Shown: positions 27,101-36,562 of the stretch, one piece after another | Layout of the letters: each line of letters opens with the position of its first letter | How positions within the stretch are numbered: position 1 is the stretch's first letter | Assembly (NCBI GenBank): GCA_000507305.1 | Contig: DF239907.1 | Coordinates: forward strand, 62,001-126,000 | Length of the DNA: 64,000 nucleotides | Source: Breviolum minutum Mf 1.05b.01 | Taxonomy: Eukaryota > Sar > Dinophyceae > Suessiales > Symbiodiniaceae | Direction of reading: 5' to 3' | The notes under the pieces: model-generated | Told to the model about the DNA's origin: nothing | Seen by the model: the letters and a program-made list of their open reading frames with translations, nothing else | The model's database searches: none | Translations under genes and position numbers: made by a program

Positions 27101-30100
27101 GGAATGTTTGGAAGTAATCTACATGAATCTACATGTCCATAGCATTCCATAGCGGCACATTGCAAATCAACAAAGCACCCTTAGGAACATGATCAAGATC
27201 GATGGTCAGCGTGAGAACTACCGACCTGCTGGTTTACGATCCGCGGTTCTATATTTCGTCCTGAATGACTTGGTGGCAATTGATCCAATGTATCAGCCCC
27301 TTCACCAGCACTTAATTGGTGGTGGTGAATCCTGGTGCTTGCAATATAATTTGATTCGAGTGAGTTCGTCAATCCAGGAGACGCACGTTGCTGAGTAGTA
27401 AAGAATAGTAAAGATGTGTTTCAACTTGCTGACCATGTACTAGAGATATTTTTAATTTTATAGATGTTTGCCCATTGTCACCCGACCTTACCTGCAATTG
27501 CTTGATTTTTCTTTCTAGTTGGGCCAATTTTCAAGGTTCGCATTGGCTGCTTATGAGCACCTCTACATACAGAGTATTGAGAAAAGCGCCGAGAAGAAAA
27601 TCTCTGTGGGAGGCAGCAGAGCTGGTAAATCGCTTTTGGCAAGTCTTCATGGAGAAAAGATAGTTACAAGATGTGGCAGAGTGAGGAGTCCATGATTCAT
27701 TTACATGTATATATATATATACACTTTATATACTGTATGAAACTGCAAAACTGTATAGATTGCAATACTGTATAGATATGTGATACGCCATACGCGTATG
27801 TATATATTGTTTATTTTTTTTGCACACATGTTATACTTGTACATACATTCCCACATATATAGTATGTTCATTTGTTGTTCTGTTGTTGCGAAACGTGTCT
27901 CTCAGCCAAATTTTGAATTCGTGCAGGCGTCGAGGAGCGAATCGAAGACTTGAATGCGTTCCATGCATTGGCTGTGTACAAGTATGGATGCCGAGCTATT
28001 TTTGAACGCCACAAACTTTTGCTGTCATTGCACCTTTGCGCACAAGTTCCTTGGATTCTGCATGTTGCAGTTTTGATATCATTTTACATCGATTTATGGT
28101 GGTGTGGTGCTGCGCATGGGTGTGATATGATGTGAGAATGTATGTTTTAGGTTTGAAGTTTGCTTGTAGCTCTGAACTCCGTAAAAAACTGGCAGGTTCT
28201 GAAGTATTCCAACGATCTCAATGAGACTGAGTTCTCGTTCTTCCTCTTTGGCGGACAGGTCTTTGACAGGAGTGGTCAGGCTCCAAATCCTTCGCCAGAT
28301 TGGATCAATCAAACAATGTGGGACAACATTGTGGAGGCCGACTCCAAGTTGGAATCCTTTAAAGGCCAGGTATGGGGGAAAAGTATGGAAAAGTATCACA
28401 TTTGTTCAGCATCATTCAAGCTTAGGGATCGATTTCAACACCGCAAAAATGATGAAACATGATGTTTCAGCCTGGTGCTAGGTTTCCAAACCTCACTGGA
28501 ACAGTCTTTACGCGATTGGAAGTCACTTGGCAAGTGGCCTTTCCAAGTCAAATTGAAAACAGTTGACAGAATTAGTCATTTTTGAGGCAAGAAGCAGCTA
28601 CCGCCCAGTCATGTCAAGAGCATGAGTTTCAACTTTCAACTGAAAAAGCCATGTGGTCGGTTTGTCCCAATCAAACATTACCTGCGTCAGGAAATGGTAT
28701 AGTGGATCTGAACCCGAGAGAGACAATCTGCCTGGAGAGTGGAACGAACGGCTGGATCCACTCCAGCTCTTTGGACGCAAAGTATCCACTTGGTGTTCCT
28801 GAATGCCGAAATGGGGGGTGTTGCTGGCTTTCATATATTGATACAATTGGTCCTTTTGAGATTTGTGTGTTAGTTAGAGACTGGCATTTGAAGTGTTCTG
28901 GCGGAGTGTTCTCTGACCAGGAAGCTCATCGCTGTGAGATGCATCAGACCAGACCGAGTGCTACCAGCAGTACAGGTCTTTGTGGTCCTTTGGTGGGATT
29001 TTATGGCAATAGAAAAATTTCAGTCAAATACAGCTTTGCAGTTGTAGTACATGTATGCAAATGCACCAACATCCTCTAGCTTTAGCATATTTCAATAGCA
29101 TGTTTACCTGATTTATATACTCATGTCGCACCTGAGAAGCATGCAGTGATGAGGCTCTGAAATTGGATCAAAAGTTCGTGGAGCCTCCGCCTTTGGATCT
29201 GGAAGCAATCTACGATCCCTTTCTGAAAAACTGGCAAAGTTGAGTCAGTTCGATTTCAATCTAAATCAATTGTCAATACTTGTCATACATTTCTGTCATA
29301 GCTTGATTTTTGGGGTCTTCTACGATAGCAGCACCAAGAACCAAGGATGAGACTTCTTGCCTCACTCCACTGCTGTGGCTCGGTCTTTGGATGTGAGTGG
29401 CGTATGGAGTATGGCAGGCTCCATTTGGATTGGCTGTGATGCAATTATGGTGCAAGTATGAGAATTGGATGGAATTCATACAGCATGCAGCATGCCATTT
29501 CTGTATCACTGGCACATGCCAGATCCAATCGGCTACTAGTTGCCCCAAGGTTCGTACTCACGCCTGGCATGGACCCGACCGGGCAACTGCGGGCATTGGC
29601 AGTATCAAGAAATGTTCCCTGGCAGACCATCTCTCTTGGCCAAGGACAAGAGCCGAGACTTGGCACAATGCGTAAGGCAGACCAAGCGGCACATGTGGAG
29701 CACAAAGAAGATAGATAGCATTTTCGACTTGCGGCAACAGAAGAGATTCGCCAGTGGCAGAAGATGTCTGTTTTTTGAAAGGTGGCTAGTCAAGTGAGTG
29801 CAATTTGCCCTTTCTTCTGCCAGTTTACACTGAATCCTCAGACTTAAGGAAAGCCAAGAAGATGATGCTCCTTGCCTGAAGAATCTGCGGACACTTCTTT
29901 GCTCATCATACTCAAAAAATGGCATGCTTCACATAGTACAAGCAAGTTGAAGAGATTCAATGAATTCAAGGATGACTTAGAGCATCTCAAATGAAGTTCC
30001 ATGTAAGGTTAGACGGAGCTGAGAAAGGCTTTTGGGTCCTTCTGGCGAACTGTACCTTGATTGCCCTAGAATCCCTGGAAGATTGGACCTTAGTGGCCTC

Positions 30101-33100
30101 TTGCGATTTGTTGCCATAAAGAGAAGACAGATTGGTGCAGTACTGCATTTCATGGTGACTTCGTTGATTCAGTCAAAGTCCAAGAATGTCAAAATCTGGT
30201 CTGCCAAGACACGACCAGGTCACCTTTGTGTACATTGGCTTCCAAGTCTTGAAAAGCTTATTGAGAAGGTATTCGACGACGGGCCACATGAAAAGTTCCG
30301 CATTTTCATGTCATCGTCACCGACACCGAAGCTGCTAAGCAACACTAATGTTCCTGAAGATTGCTTGGGATGGCATGTGATATAAACTTGCAGACTGCTT
30401 TAAGTTCACTGCTTTCGGCGTTCGCCCAGGTTCCCCATTCAACTACTCCAGAACTGCATCAAGATGACAACTGAGCCCCCAAAAGGGCTGAAAGCCAATT
30501 TGGTGCGATTGCTCCAAAATACCTCAGAGGACAGAAACATGATGAAACGTGTACTTGTCATTGTCTATTGTCCTTTGTTGGCATGGTACATGTTTCAGTT
30601 TTTTCAAGTTCACATGCATTGTTCTACTGTCCATAGCCGTAGCCCCCGAAGAAACCTTTCCAGCAGCACGCCCCAATCGGTGGCAGTAGTGCACAAGTTT
30701 AAGCATTTGCCTTTTAGTGAGCCTTTTGAAAGATCGGCGTATACTGTTTGCTGCTTGTTCAAGATTGCTCCTCTTGCGAGCACAGGAGTCCTACAATCGC
30801 GTAAAGGAGGTCCAAAAATACCGACGCTTGTTCTTCTCCTTGTGTTGGTTCCATGCAGTTCTTCTTGAGCGCAAGAAGTTCAAGATGCTCGGGTGGAATA
30901 TTGGCTATGACTTCAATGATTCTGACTTTGACATTTGTCCAAAGCTCAGCAAATTGCTTTGCATTCATTGAAGAGGCTAAGACTCAAAGAGTCAAGCACT
31001 CAGAGTTGCTTGACTTTGCAGGTGAGAACATCTTGGCCATGTACTTGGATGAGAACCCGACTGAAATTCCATGGGATGCCATTCGATACCTGATTGCTGA
31101 GGCCACCGGAAAGACCTTGGTTAGTATGTCAGACGGTTGTATTTTGTTTCAAGATGCTTCAGGAGGTTTCAAGTATGTTGATCTTCACACAGCTATAACC
31201 TGTTTCACTCGAAGCATGGCAGACAAGACTTGTTTGATCTTTTGTTGTATTTTGACTTTGTGAGATACTCGGATCAGTCTCGGATCTCTGACTCCCTTCT
31301 TCCCTCCAGCAGAGTCCTCCATGGCTCCACGGCATTCTTGTCATGGGATGTCACGAAAAAGTGTGTGTGCGAAGGCAAACTATGGAGGTCGGGTGACTGA
31401 ACATCCAGACAATCGGGTTCTGAGGCGCAATCAGAGGAGTCAGAAACAGAGACTGTGTGACCCATGAGGATGTAAAACGGATTAAGATGCTGTATGAGAA
31501 CTTGCATTTCGCTTGGGGTCAGCAATTGTTCCTGGGGAACAGGTCATATGTGAACGAATTCTTCTGCACAGCAGCTCTGCAACCAAAGTTCCAGCTCTCA
31601 TCGTTGACTACTTACTACATCCCAGAGGACCAAGACAGAGGGTGACAGAGAACGTGCTGGGAACATAGTTTTCCAATGTTTTCCACATCATGTCCCGATT
31701 CTGTCCGCCCTTCACTTCATACTGGGGCTGGAAGGCAAATATAGCCCTAGACATCCGTGCTTGTGGATCTTCGATTGTGGATACCTGATTTCAAGCACTT
31801 CTGTGATTGATTGTCATTGATCGTGTCAAATATGTTCAAAGTTAGCATTGTACAAATTCATACAATTTCAACGATATTTCCATGGTTTTTCAGTTGTTCA
31901 TGGTTTCTCATCGTGGAGGATGGCAGCCTCCAGAGCTATCGTCAGTACGTCCAGGGACTCCCATTAAGTGAGCCCCCAGAGGTGCAGTTTGCAAAGGAAA
32001 ACGTGCAGCGAACGTCGCAGCTGTCGTTCTAAGTGGAGAATAGCACAATTGAAGCAGAGTGTGTGTTTGTGTTTATGTTTGTCTTGCTATTCGCACTTCA
32101 ACCCTGAATTGCCAAACATGCCAAAACCCCGAAAGGCATTTGGTCAGCACACAAATGCGGAGATTTCATCGTCTTTGGCTGACACGGATGTTTTGATGCA
32201 GACGATGATTGAAGTTCGCGGCGGAGGCAAGAAGTATGAAGTGCTGTTTGGTTAAGTTTCAGGATTCGGGTCTACAAAGATCCTTACAATGCACAAGCTT
32301 ATAAACAGAGACCTCTATAGATAGTGATTCTTTGCAAATTGTGATATGTGATATTCATAGTATATTCATGTTGTGTTAAATCTCTGTTATATAATTTTTG
32401 TGGTCATTTTGGTTTGGTTGATCCGAGTTCGATGCTTCCAATCCGAGGTGGCGGAGCAGCTGGTGGTGATATTGGCGAAAGTGTCTTTGCAACCTGCACG
32501 ACTCTCCTTGAAAAGTTACCCGCTCCATGGCCGTTTTTTAGTTGGACGCATCCAGAATCCCATGATGTTATTGATTCAAAAGGACCCAGTGATATGTAAA
32601 ATCCGTGAAATTTTGCGAAAAGTACTGTTCATGGAAGAACTATGAAGAAATAATCAATCCTGGACGAGTTGAGAGAGATAAAGCATTGAAATAGATTGTA
32701 AAATAGATACTGGAGATATTCACCATGTAAATTGGTGCAGAATTTGGTCCATCAAAAGTGACGCTCTGGGCTCCGGATCTGAAGTGCGCTTTTCAGAACT
32801 GCACTGCGCCCAGGAAAACTTAGATTGGGAAGAAGTGCGTGATAGAAACGAGGCGGATTCCTCTCCGCTAAAGGTATGCCTTCTTCAGGAGCACCGGCGC
32901 ATATGACATACTTTGGTACAGCCATCATGGCCACTTTTTGGCCTCTTCTGATTTGCTAGTTGTGGTATCTTCGGCGGCTGGATGCACCTCTACAGCGTGT
33001 TCAACTGTCATGTCAGGAGATTGAGAGGTATAACATTCTTTTGTCCGGCGTTCGAACTTCCATCAAGACTCTGCAAAAAGGCATTCAAGGCCCGCAATCT

Positions 33101-36100
33101 CAGCCTTCGTGTCCTTTGATTTTTGAGCCCCAACAAGTTTCAAATCAGGTTGTAACACCTTGATTGAACGACATGTTTCTGTCTCAGTGCCGGCTGCTGT
33201 GGAATTCAATGTGTTATCCTCAAGACTTTCGTTCCTGTTTGGTTCGAACATTGAAACCGTGCAGGCCTTGTGGTGATTAGCAAGGAGCAGGAAGCTGTGC
33301 TTAACTCGCCTCTTGTCATACATGTGGGTGAAAGGGTAAGGATTCAGAAACCCACCAGATCTTTACTTGGGCAAGCAGTGACATTAGCAATTCTAATTTG
33401 GTCCTGCCAAGGCTTTATGGCGGTTCGGTGCCAACATCATGGCTTTTTGCCTATCCAAGCAACCTGGCAAACCTGGCAACTGTGCCAGTCGGTGATGGCA
33501 GTGATGTCGGTGATAGCATGATTCGTTGGTTTGTTGGTCCCCTTTTGTTTGATGCCTCCAATCCAAGGCTTGAAGCCATTGAGTAGCTGGATGCCTGATT
33601 TGGCAGATCGAATTGAACAGCTGAACGTTTGGGGCTTTGTAGGACTGTTTGGGGCATGTTTGGGCCATGTCCCAGAGATTTGGGTCTGGAGATGTTGTTC
33701 GATTGGAACAGGTTTTGTGAGACACATAAGGATATGATCATATACTTACTACTTTTCCCTCAAGGCAATTACTCTGGCAGACTCTTCAAGCCTGCCCCAG
33801 CAAACTCTACTACGAGCTCATGTTGTGTATTCCAGGATGATCTAGGATGTGGTTCTGTATGTTTCTATATTCTACTCTTCCTAATTTAGACGAATTGGAT
33901 GCATGGCAAACATGCCAGACCAGTTGGCATAAACAAATTGGCTGCACTGGAATGACCGAATAAAGGTTGTTTTTTTTGCAAAAAATAAAGGAAGGTGTTC
34001 AGCATAGACAAGAGTCACTAAATTTTGGGATTTGAGCATTTGCTTCCCCCACAATCTGGGCGTGGATTGCTATTCTGCAGGAGTGCCAAAGGTTCTTTGG
34101 TTGGGCGGCTTGACGTACCCAACAAGTTTGTTGACCGCAGTGCTCCAACAGTGCCTGGGAGGAATTCATATGTTTATATGTTTCAGTCTTTGAGAATTTC
34201 GGTCTCAACTTGCAATCAAGACACAAAGGATGCCCAGTTTCAGTCCAATTTCAACAGGTTGATAATTTACTTTGATGTGTGTGTGTGTGTGCCCACCTGT
34301 GTTTCTGAACGTGGATTCACAGGTCAGCCCGGAAGAACATGGCGGCAGACTCAATTGCAAAACACCTGTGCTACACAACAAGAAACTTGCAACATTTTGA
34401 TTTGAAGTGGCTGACCTTCCTACGGCGTTGTTTTTCTCTCAATAGATGTGCCTCAGGTTTCCGTTGATACCCTTTCCTTTGACTTTGTCGTTCAGAACCA
34501 GGATTGCTCAGTTGAAGAGCATCTTAGAAAATCTTTAATCTAGGTACTGGCAGTGTCAAGATGTGTCAAGGCAGAAGTTGCACTTTGAAGCTGATGAGTT
34601 GACCTGCTTGCACGTAGGTAGTTTGCTTGCATGTAGGTAATCATGCAGCTGGATATTGATATTATTACAACCTTAATGACTTAATGAGTCAATATGCTCA
34701 TCATTTGAATGATTGACTCATTGTGTCACTTTACGATCCATCTCGAAGAACACAGATCTTTCAGCGCGTCCTTTCACAAATACGGCACACATCAGTAGAC
34801 CGGGGTTTTGTGGTCGCCTCGCATTGGGGAAGCGTCTTTTCTGCAGGATGAGTCACAGATAACGTCGCTTCCAAAGGAGGGCGCATACATCAAGAGCAAA
34901 TTGGCTGCAAGGGAATTTGATGGGGACTGAGAAGATCGGGTTCAAAATGGATACTCATTATGACTTATTGTAGCTCTGGTTCAAGTGTCATAAATTGCAG
35001 AGAATCAAAGAACAAACCTATGCTGTTTACTTTAGAGAGTGACCACTTCTGTTACTTTGAATTTAAAGCAGATGTCCAGGTATGTGTGAGAGGACTTCTC
35101 TCCTGTGCTAGATTCTTGATTGTAATGTTGTTCACTGTCCGTAGTGAGAAACACCCCCAGCAAGTGTAGTCACTTTATGTAAATACCATGAAAGATCGTT
35201 ATTGAAAGATCCAATCAGCAAGAAGCAAGTGCTCTGCAAAAAGAAACCTATGACCAGGAGAAGCAAAACATAGCAAGACTATTCCATACCAAGCATGTGC
35301 CCTGTCATTTTCTTGATGTTGTCTCGAAACAAAAGCTTTCAACCCGCGTAGACTTTTGTTGCACTGGCTTCACGATCATCTATGTTTGTCCGAATTGCAT
35401 GCCCTGAATCACAAGATAACAGTGATCACCAAATATCACCAAAGTCACGTGTAAAGGGCCCCTGCATGACACAAATCGCTCCTTTCTGAGGCATGATTTT
35501 GGAAGGAGTGGGCTGGACCTGGAAGCATCGAATCAAGTACTACTCAACAGTAATTATATGTATTTTATTATATGTGACATTATATGATTATGTTTTTTTC
35601 CAGCTTAAGCTGACAAACTCAAAAGGTGGAATTAGCAGACTGGCATCTTTCCTCGAGGAGCAAAGTGGGATTTGAATGGTGGGTGTCTGGCTGACGCAGA
35701 CACCATGGCACTCTTCAACCCAATGCCTATTGCCCTGATCTTAGCTGGATAGAAGGCATTGCAAGCAGTGAACTCGAATGCAAATGTATAGTACAGAAAA
35801 AAATCAGAACATATACTCAACATGTGCGCATTTCAGAATCAGGTCAATGCAAAGATTTATTCTGCGGCGAAATGTAATGGCGCCAGCAATGTGAAAAAGA
35901 AAATGTCTAAGGTGCACTTCAAACCCGTCGTCCGCAAGAAGGCCGCTGCATACAGTTCAATTCACTGGCTTCTTTGGCATTGTGAAATTGTGGGCGTGCG
36001 ACATCACAGTGGAACAACTTTAAGAAAGTGAAACAACACAAAATAGCAACTGAGAAACATCCCGCTGGAAGTGTTGAAATGATTTGAAATTTGTTGATGC

Positions 36101-36562
36101 TGTACACTTTTCCAAATCTTGGAAAGCGATGAAAGCCGATTTTTTGAATCTACCTGACATGTCGCAGGCCACGACCGAAGGCATTTACCAGTGCCCTTTG
36201 TATCTTTACCCAATCAGGACACACTTCAACTGCGCATAAAATATTTCACTTGATACTTCAATGTGTTTCTTGCGTTTCAATGTGGTCCAAGATGATGTTT
36301 GGCCACCTGACTTGTGTAGGACTGGAACTCGAGAGAGACCATCCTTTATGATTTGGGTGGATTTAAAGCCGCATCCTGAGAAGAAGCTGGTTGTTTTTAA
36401 AGCTGATCCCTGCGTTTCATAGACACGTGCATGAAGTAAGTTATGATCTTTGTTTCCAGTTATGTTTGCATAGTATTGATCCTTGCGAAGAATCTGATTG
36501 ATCAGGGCGGGCAACTTCTCAGCAGACCAATGGACGAAGCGCGGCACTGCATTGCTTCTTTC
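362..36562 (+). CDS. Axonemal dynein heavy chain, multi-exon gene, 5' end outside the window
   Basis: This is the motor subunit of a ciliary/flagellar dynein: it hydrolyses ATP and walks on microtubules. Exons read in the order expected for the family: linker, AAA1 ([17 protein letters not shown]), AAA2 ([16 protein letters not shown]), AAA3 ([16 protein letters not shown]), AAA4 ([24 protein letters not shown]), coiled coil 1, stalk tip, coiled coil 2, AAA5, AAA6 and the C-terminal domain ending near [11 protein letters not shown]. Exons are about 30-170 bp and introns about 60-1,400 bp. Joining them in frame needs GT, GC and GA donors and AG|G acceptors. The closing motifs [10 protein letters not shown] and [11 protein letters not shown] argue for an axonemal, not a cytoplasmic, chain; I lean weakly to a DNAH2/I1-beta-like class but cannot settle the subfamily. 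The stop codon is probably in a short last exon after 36562 that I could not place. Nothing suggests a pseudogene, but not every exon was found. Confidence 0.93.
1785..2363. other. Dynein intron region, no certain exon
   Basis: The protein should have about 30 further linker residues between the FDDVNEGF exon and the next certain exon at 2364. A weak + strand candidate lies near 2050-2095, but I could not fit it to the family, so I treat this as intron with one probably missed exon. Confidence 0.4.
2364..4831 (+). CDS. Dynein linker exons, part 2
   Basis: Exon cores: 2364-2420 ([18 protein letters not shown]), 2647-2707 ([18 protein letters not shown]), 4103-4150 ([17 protein letters not shown]), 4451-4531 ([19 protein letters not shown]) and 4774-4830 ([15 protein letters not shown]). 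All five are classic linker segments. The 2647-2707 exon joins the 4103 exon through a GC donor, giving GQ-ARDPEQ. That intron is 1.4 kb, the longest assigned in this part, and holds the two tandem arrays described separately. A segment at 4912-4985 is open and preceded by tgcag, but its product ([14 protein letters not shown]) does not match what I expect here and stays uncertain. Confidence 0.88.
3168..3565. repeat. Tandem array of TACTAC-rich units in a dynein intron
   Basis: About 400 bp made almost entirely of variants of tactactctgtactacaaag and tactacgccag, giving roughly 30-bp higher-order periods with small substitutions. All three forward frames are open across it because the unit avoids stops, which creates Tyr/Ser/Thr/Val-rich reading frames that are not genes. 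The array ends at an undetermined base (3566), so its true length is uncertain. Confidence 0.95.
3567..3836. repeat. Tandem array of a 16-bp unit (ctgatctgttacttga)
   Basis: About 17 head-to-tail copies of a 16-bp unit with scattered single-base changes. It directly abuts the TACTAC array, separated by one N. Both lie in the intron between the linker exons at 2647-2707 and 4103-4150. Confidence 0.95.
5120..6170 (+). CDS. Dynein linker exons, part 3, up to AAA1
   Basis: Exon cores: 5120-5192 ([17 protein letters not shown]), 5359-5443 ([20 protein letters not shown]), 5653-5727 ([19 protein letters not shown]), 5886-5957 ([19 protein letters not shown]) and 6091-6165 ([16 protein letters not shown]). 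The series GQI-W-T, then VHARD, then SPSNFxWxSQLRF is diagnostic for the end of the linker just before AAA1. Acceptors are AG|G throughout. Introns of about 130-490 bp hold nothing else I recognise. Confidence 0.9.
6655..9145 (+). CDS. Dynein AAA1 module, the main ATPase site
   Basis: Exon cores: 6655-6731 ([18 protein letters not shown]), 6915-6977 ([19 protein letters not shown], Walker A), 7189-7217, 7463-7537 ([17 protein letters not shown]), 7682-7735 ([13 protein letters not shown], Walker B), 7934-8006 ([14 protein letters not shown]), 8093-8125, 8439-8550 ([18 protein letters not shown]), 8662-8683 (EIMLVSEG), 8854-8904 ([13 protein letters not shown]) and 9041-9145 ([14 protein letters not shown]). 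Catalytic residues of the main hydrolytic site are all visible: GxxxxGKT, the DE of the Walker B, and sensor-1 Asn in [11 protein letters not shown]. Exon joins at 6731, 7217, 7537, 7735 and 8683 use GC donors, and 8006 uses a GA donor. Confidence 0.95.
9420..11850 (+). CDS. Dynein AAA2 module
   Basis: Exon cores: 9420-9464 ([15 protein letters not shown]), 9574-9646 ([20 protein letters not shown]), 9926-10041 ([15 protein letters not shown]), 10307-10460 ([20 protein letters not shown]), 10621-10658 ([12 protein letters not shown]), 10840-10927 ([20 protein letters not shown]), 11111-11203 ([18 protein letters not shown]), 11380-11488 ([20 protein letters not shown]) and 11756-11850 ([16 protein letters not shown]). 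AAA2 binds ATP structurally. Its P-loop reads GGTLGGKS, which keeps GxxxxGKS but departs from the usual GPTGSGKT. Four successive joins (9464, 9646, 10041, 10658) and 10927 need GA donors, an unusual run. Confidence 0.94.
11851..13027. other. Long dynein intron (1.2 kb) with an unexplained open stretch
   Basis: Nothing dynein-like is found between the AAA2 exon ending near 11850 and the exon at 13028, although a few linker residues before 13028 may be encoded here. A + strand open stretch of about 210 bp at 12656-12865 reads [15 protein letters not shown], followed by [18 protein letters not shown], which is coding-like but is not dynein. The rest is T-rich and GT-rich sequence. Confidence 0.5.
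13028..16815 (+). CDS. Dynein AAA3 module
   Basis: Exon cores: 13028-13117 ([16 protein letters not shown]), 13343-13495 ([29 protein letters not shown]), 13712-13812 ([17 protein letters not shown]), 13943-13994 ([13 protein letters not shown]), 14118-14211 ([15 protein letters not shown]), 14579-14656 ([19 protein letters not shown]), 14938-14990 ([11 protein letters not shown]), 15140-15205 ([18 protein letters not shown]), 15413-15470 ([16 protein letters not shown]), 15652-15690 ([10 protein letters not shown]), 15953-16045 ([16 protein letters not shown]), 16323-16414 ([19 protein letters not shown]), 16511-16599 ([17 protein letters not shown]) and 16762-16815. AAA3 is the regulatory ATP site. 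Walker A, Walker B and the GPPGGGR sensor segment are intact. The join 13117 to 13343 needs a GA donor. Confidence 0.95.
16951..19338 (+). CDS. Dynein AAA4 module
   Basis: Exon cores: 16951-17040 ([14 protein letters not shown]), 17382-17431 ([17 protein letters not shown]), 17531-17589 ([19 protein letters not shown]), 17758-17865 ([19 protein letters not shown]), 18319-18404 ([20 protein letters not shown]), 18685-18813 ([17 protein letters not shown]), 18971-19045 ([19 protein letters not shown]), 19131-19172 ([14 protein letters not shown]) and 19243-19338 ([17 protein letters not shown]). The P-loop has Arg in place of Lys (GVGGSGR), as is common in AAA4 of axonemal heavy chains. The intron 17866-18318 carries the GAT microsatellite. 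The join after 17589 is GC-AG and the one after 18404 is GA-AG. Confidence 0.94.
18080..18262. repeat. GAT/GAC trinucleotide microsatellite in a dynein intron
   Basis: About 180 bp of gat, gac and ggt triplets. Because it is triplet-periodic, it is open in several frames and yields poly-Asp and poly-Met on one strand and poly-His and poly-Ile on the other. It lies between two certain AAA4 exons that join in frame without it, so it is not translated. Confidence 0.95.
19513..22101 (+). CDS. Dynein stalk coiled coil 1 and microtubule-binding tip
   Basis: Exon cores: 19513-19603 ([16 protein letters not shown]), 19695-19771 ([18 protein letters not shown]), 20127-20176 ([14 protein letters not shown]), 20365-20416 ([17 protein letters not shown]), 20620-20674 ([17 protein letters not shown]), 20915-21000 ([19 protein letters not shown]), 21238-21348 ([18 protein letters not shown]), 21423-21512 ([19 protein letters not shown]), 21677-21733 ([19 protein letters not shown]), 21842-21913 ([18 protein letters not shown]) and 22009-22101 ([19 protein letters not shown]). 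The NYVTPTxYLEL motif marks the base of the stalk; heptad-rich helices follow, and the KPP to FDKD to CxWV segment is the microtubule-binding head. The exon at 21512 joins 21677 by a GC donor, skipping an open but non-coding piece near 21560-21620. Confidence 0.92.
22310..23185 (+). CDS. Dynein stalk coiled coil 2
   Basis: Exon cores: 22310-22380 ([20 protein letters not shown]), 22683-22755 ([16 protein letters not shown]), 22895-22948 ([14 protein letters not shown]) and 23124-23185 ([16 protein letters not shown]). This returning helix packs against coiled coil 1 and relays nucleotide state to the stalk tip. The GLAGEKxRW motif marks the re-entry into the ring just before AAA5. The join 22948 to 23124 uses a GC donor. 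Confidence 0.92.
23345..25408 (+). CDS. Dynein AAA5 module
   Basis: Exon cores: 23345-23450 ([20 protein letters not shown]), 23743-23815 ([19 protein letters not shown]), 23969-24006 ([11 protein letters not shown]), 24121-24173 ([16 protein letters not shown]), 24396-24461 ([19 protein letters not shown]), 24524-24593 ([15 protein letters not shown]), 24746-24820 ([18 protein letters not shown]), 25043-25147 ([19 protein letters not shown]) and 25293-25408 ([19 protein letters not shown]). The [10 protein letters not shown] and LLENVGE to LDPSLEP to [11 protein letters not shown] series is highly diagnostic. AAA5 lacks catalysis in the family. The intron 24462-24523 is only 62 bp and starts with GA. 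Confidence 0.95.
25823..30525 (+). CDS. Dynein AAA6 module
   Basis: Exon cores: 25823-25881 ([16 protein letters not shown]), 26866-26916 ([17 protein letters not shown]), 27206-27295 ([18 protein letters not shown]), 27536-27597 ([16 protein letters not shown]), 27927-28030 ([18 protein letters not shown]), 28195-28364 ([32 protein letters not shown]), 28482-28550 ([17 protein letters not shown]), 28921-28985 ([15 protein letters not shown]), 29147-29215 ([15 protein letters not shown]), 29550-29685 ([23 protein letters not shown]), 30220-30331 ([18 protein letters not shown]) and 30429-30525 ([20 protein letters not shown]). RPDRV, PGMDPT, SLGQGQ and NCHL-type motifs fix the identity. The exon carrying the preceding Asn-Cys of NCHL, between 29685 and 30220, was not placed with confidence. 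Confidence 0.93.
25882..26865. other. Dynein intron of about 1 kb, AT-rich
   Basis: Very AT-rich sequence with a (GT)n run near 26030-26050 and many tata-type motifs around 26080-26280 and 26520-26740. The flanking exons join directly in frame (LLAETK to GSLLDD), so no exon is missing. Nothing else is recognised. Confidence 0.7.
30785..36562 (+). CDS. Dynein C-terminal region (end of AAA6 plus C-terminal domain)
   Basis: Exon cores: 30785-30938 ([19 protein letters not shown]), 31022-31101 ([14 protein letters not shown]), 31375-31424 ([15 protein letters not shown]), 31542-31627 ([13 protein letters not shown]), 31919-31989 ([16 protein letters not shown]), 32136-32225 ([19 protein letters not shown]), 32447-32531 ([11 protein letters not shown]), 33010-33080 ([19 protein letters not shown]), 33265-33315 ([16 protein letters not shown]), 33412-33458 ([14 protein letters not shown]), 33568-33634 ([18 protein letters not shown]), 34457-34500 ([10 protein letters not shown]), 34847-34925 (LPKEGAYIK), 35643-35740 ([19 protein letters not shown]), 35912-35946 ([10 protein letters not shown]), 36181-36218 ([11 protein letters not shown]), 36320-36377 ([19 protein letters not shown]) and 36526-36562 ([12 protein letters not shown]). 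Missing pieces are the FFFPQ segment (expected near 33650-34440) and the last few codons with the stop. Confidence 0.92.
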
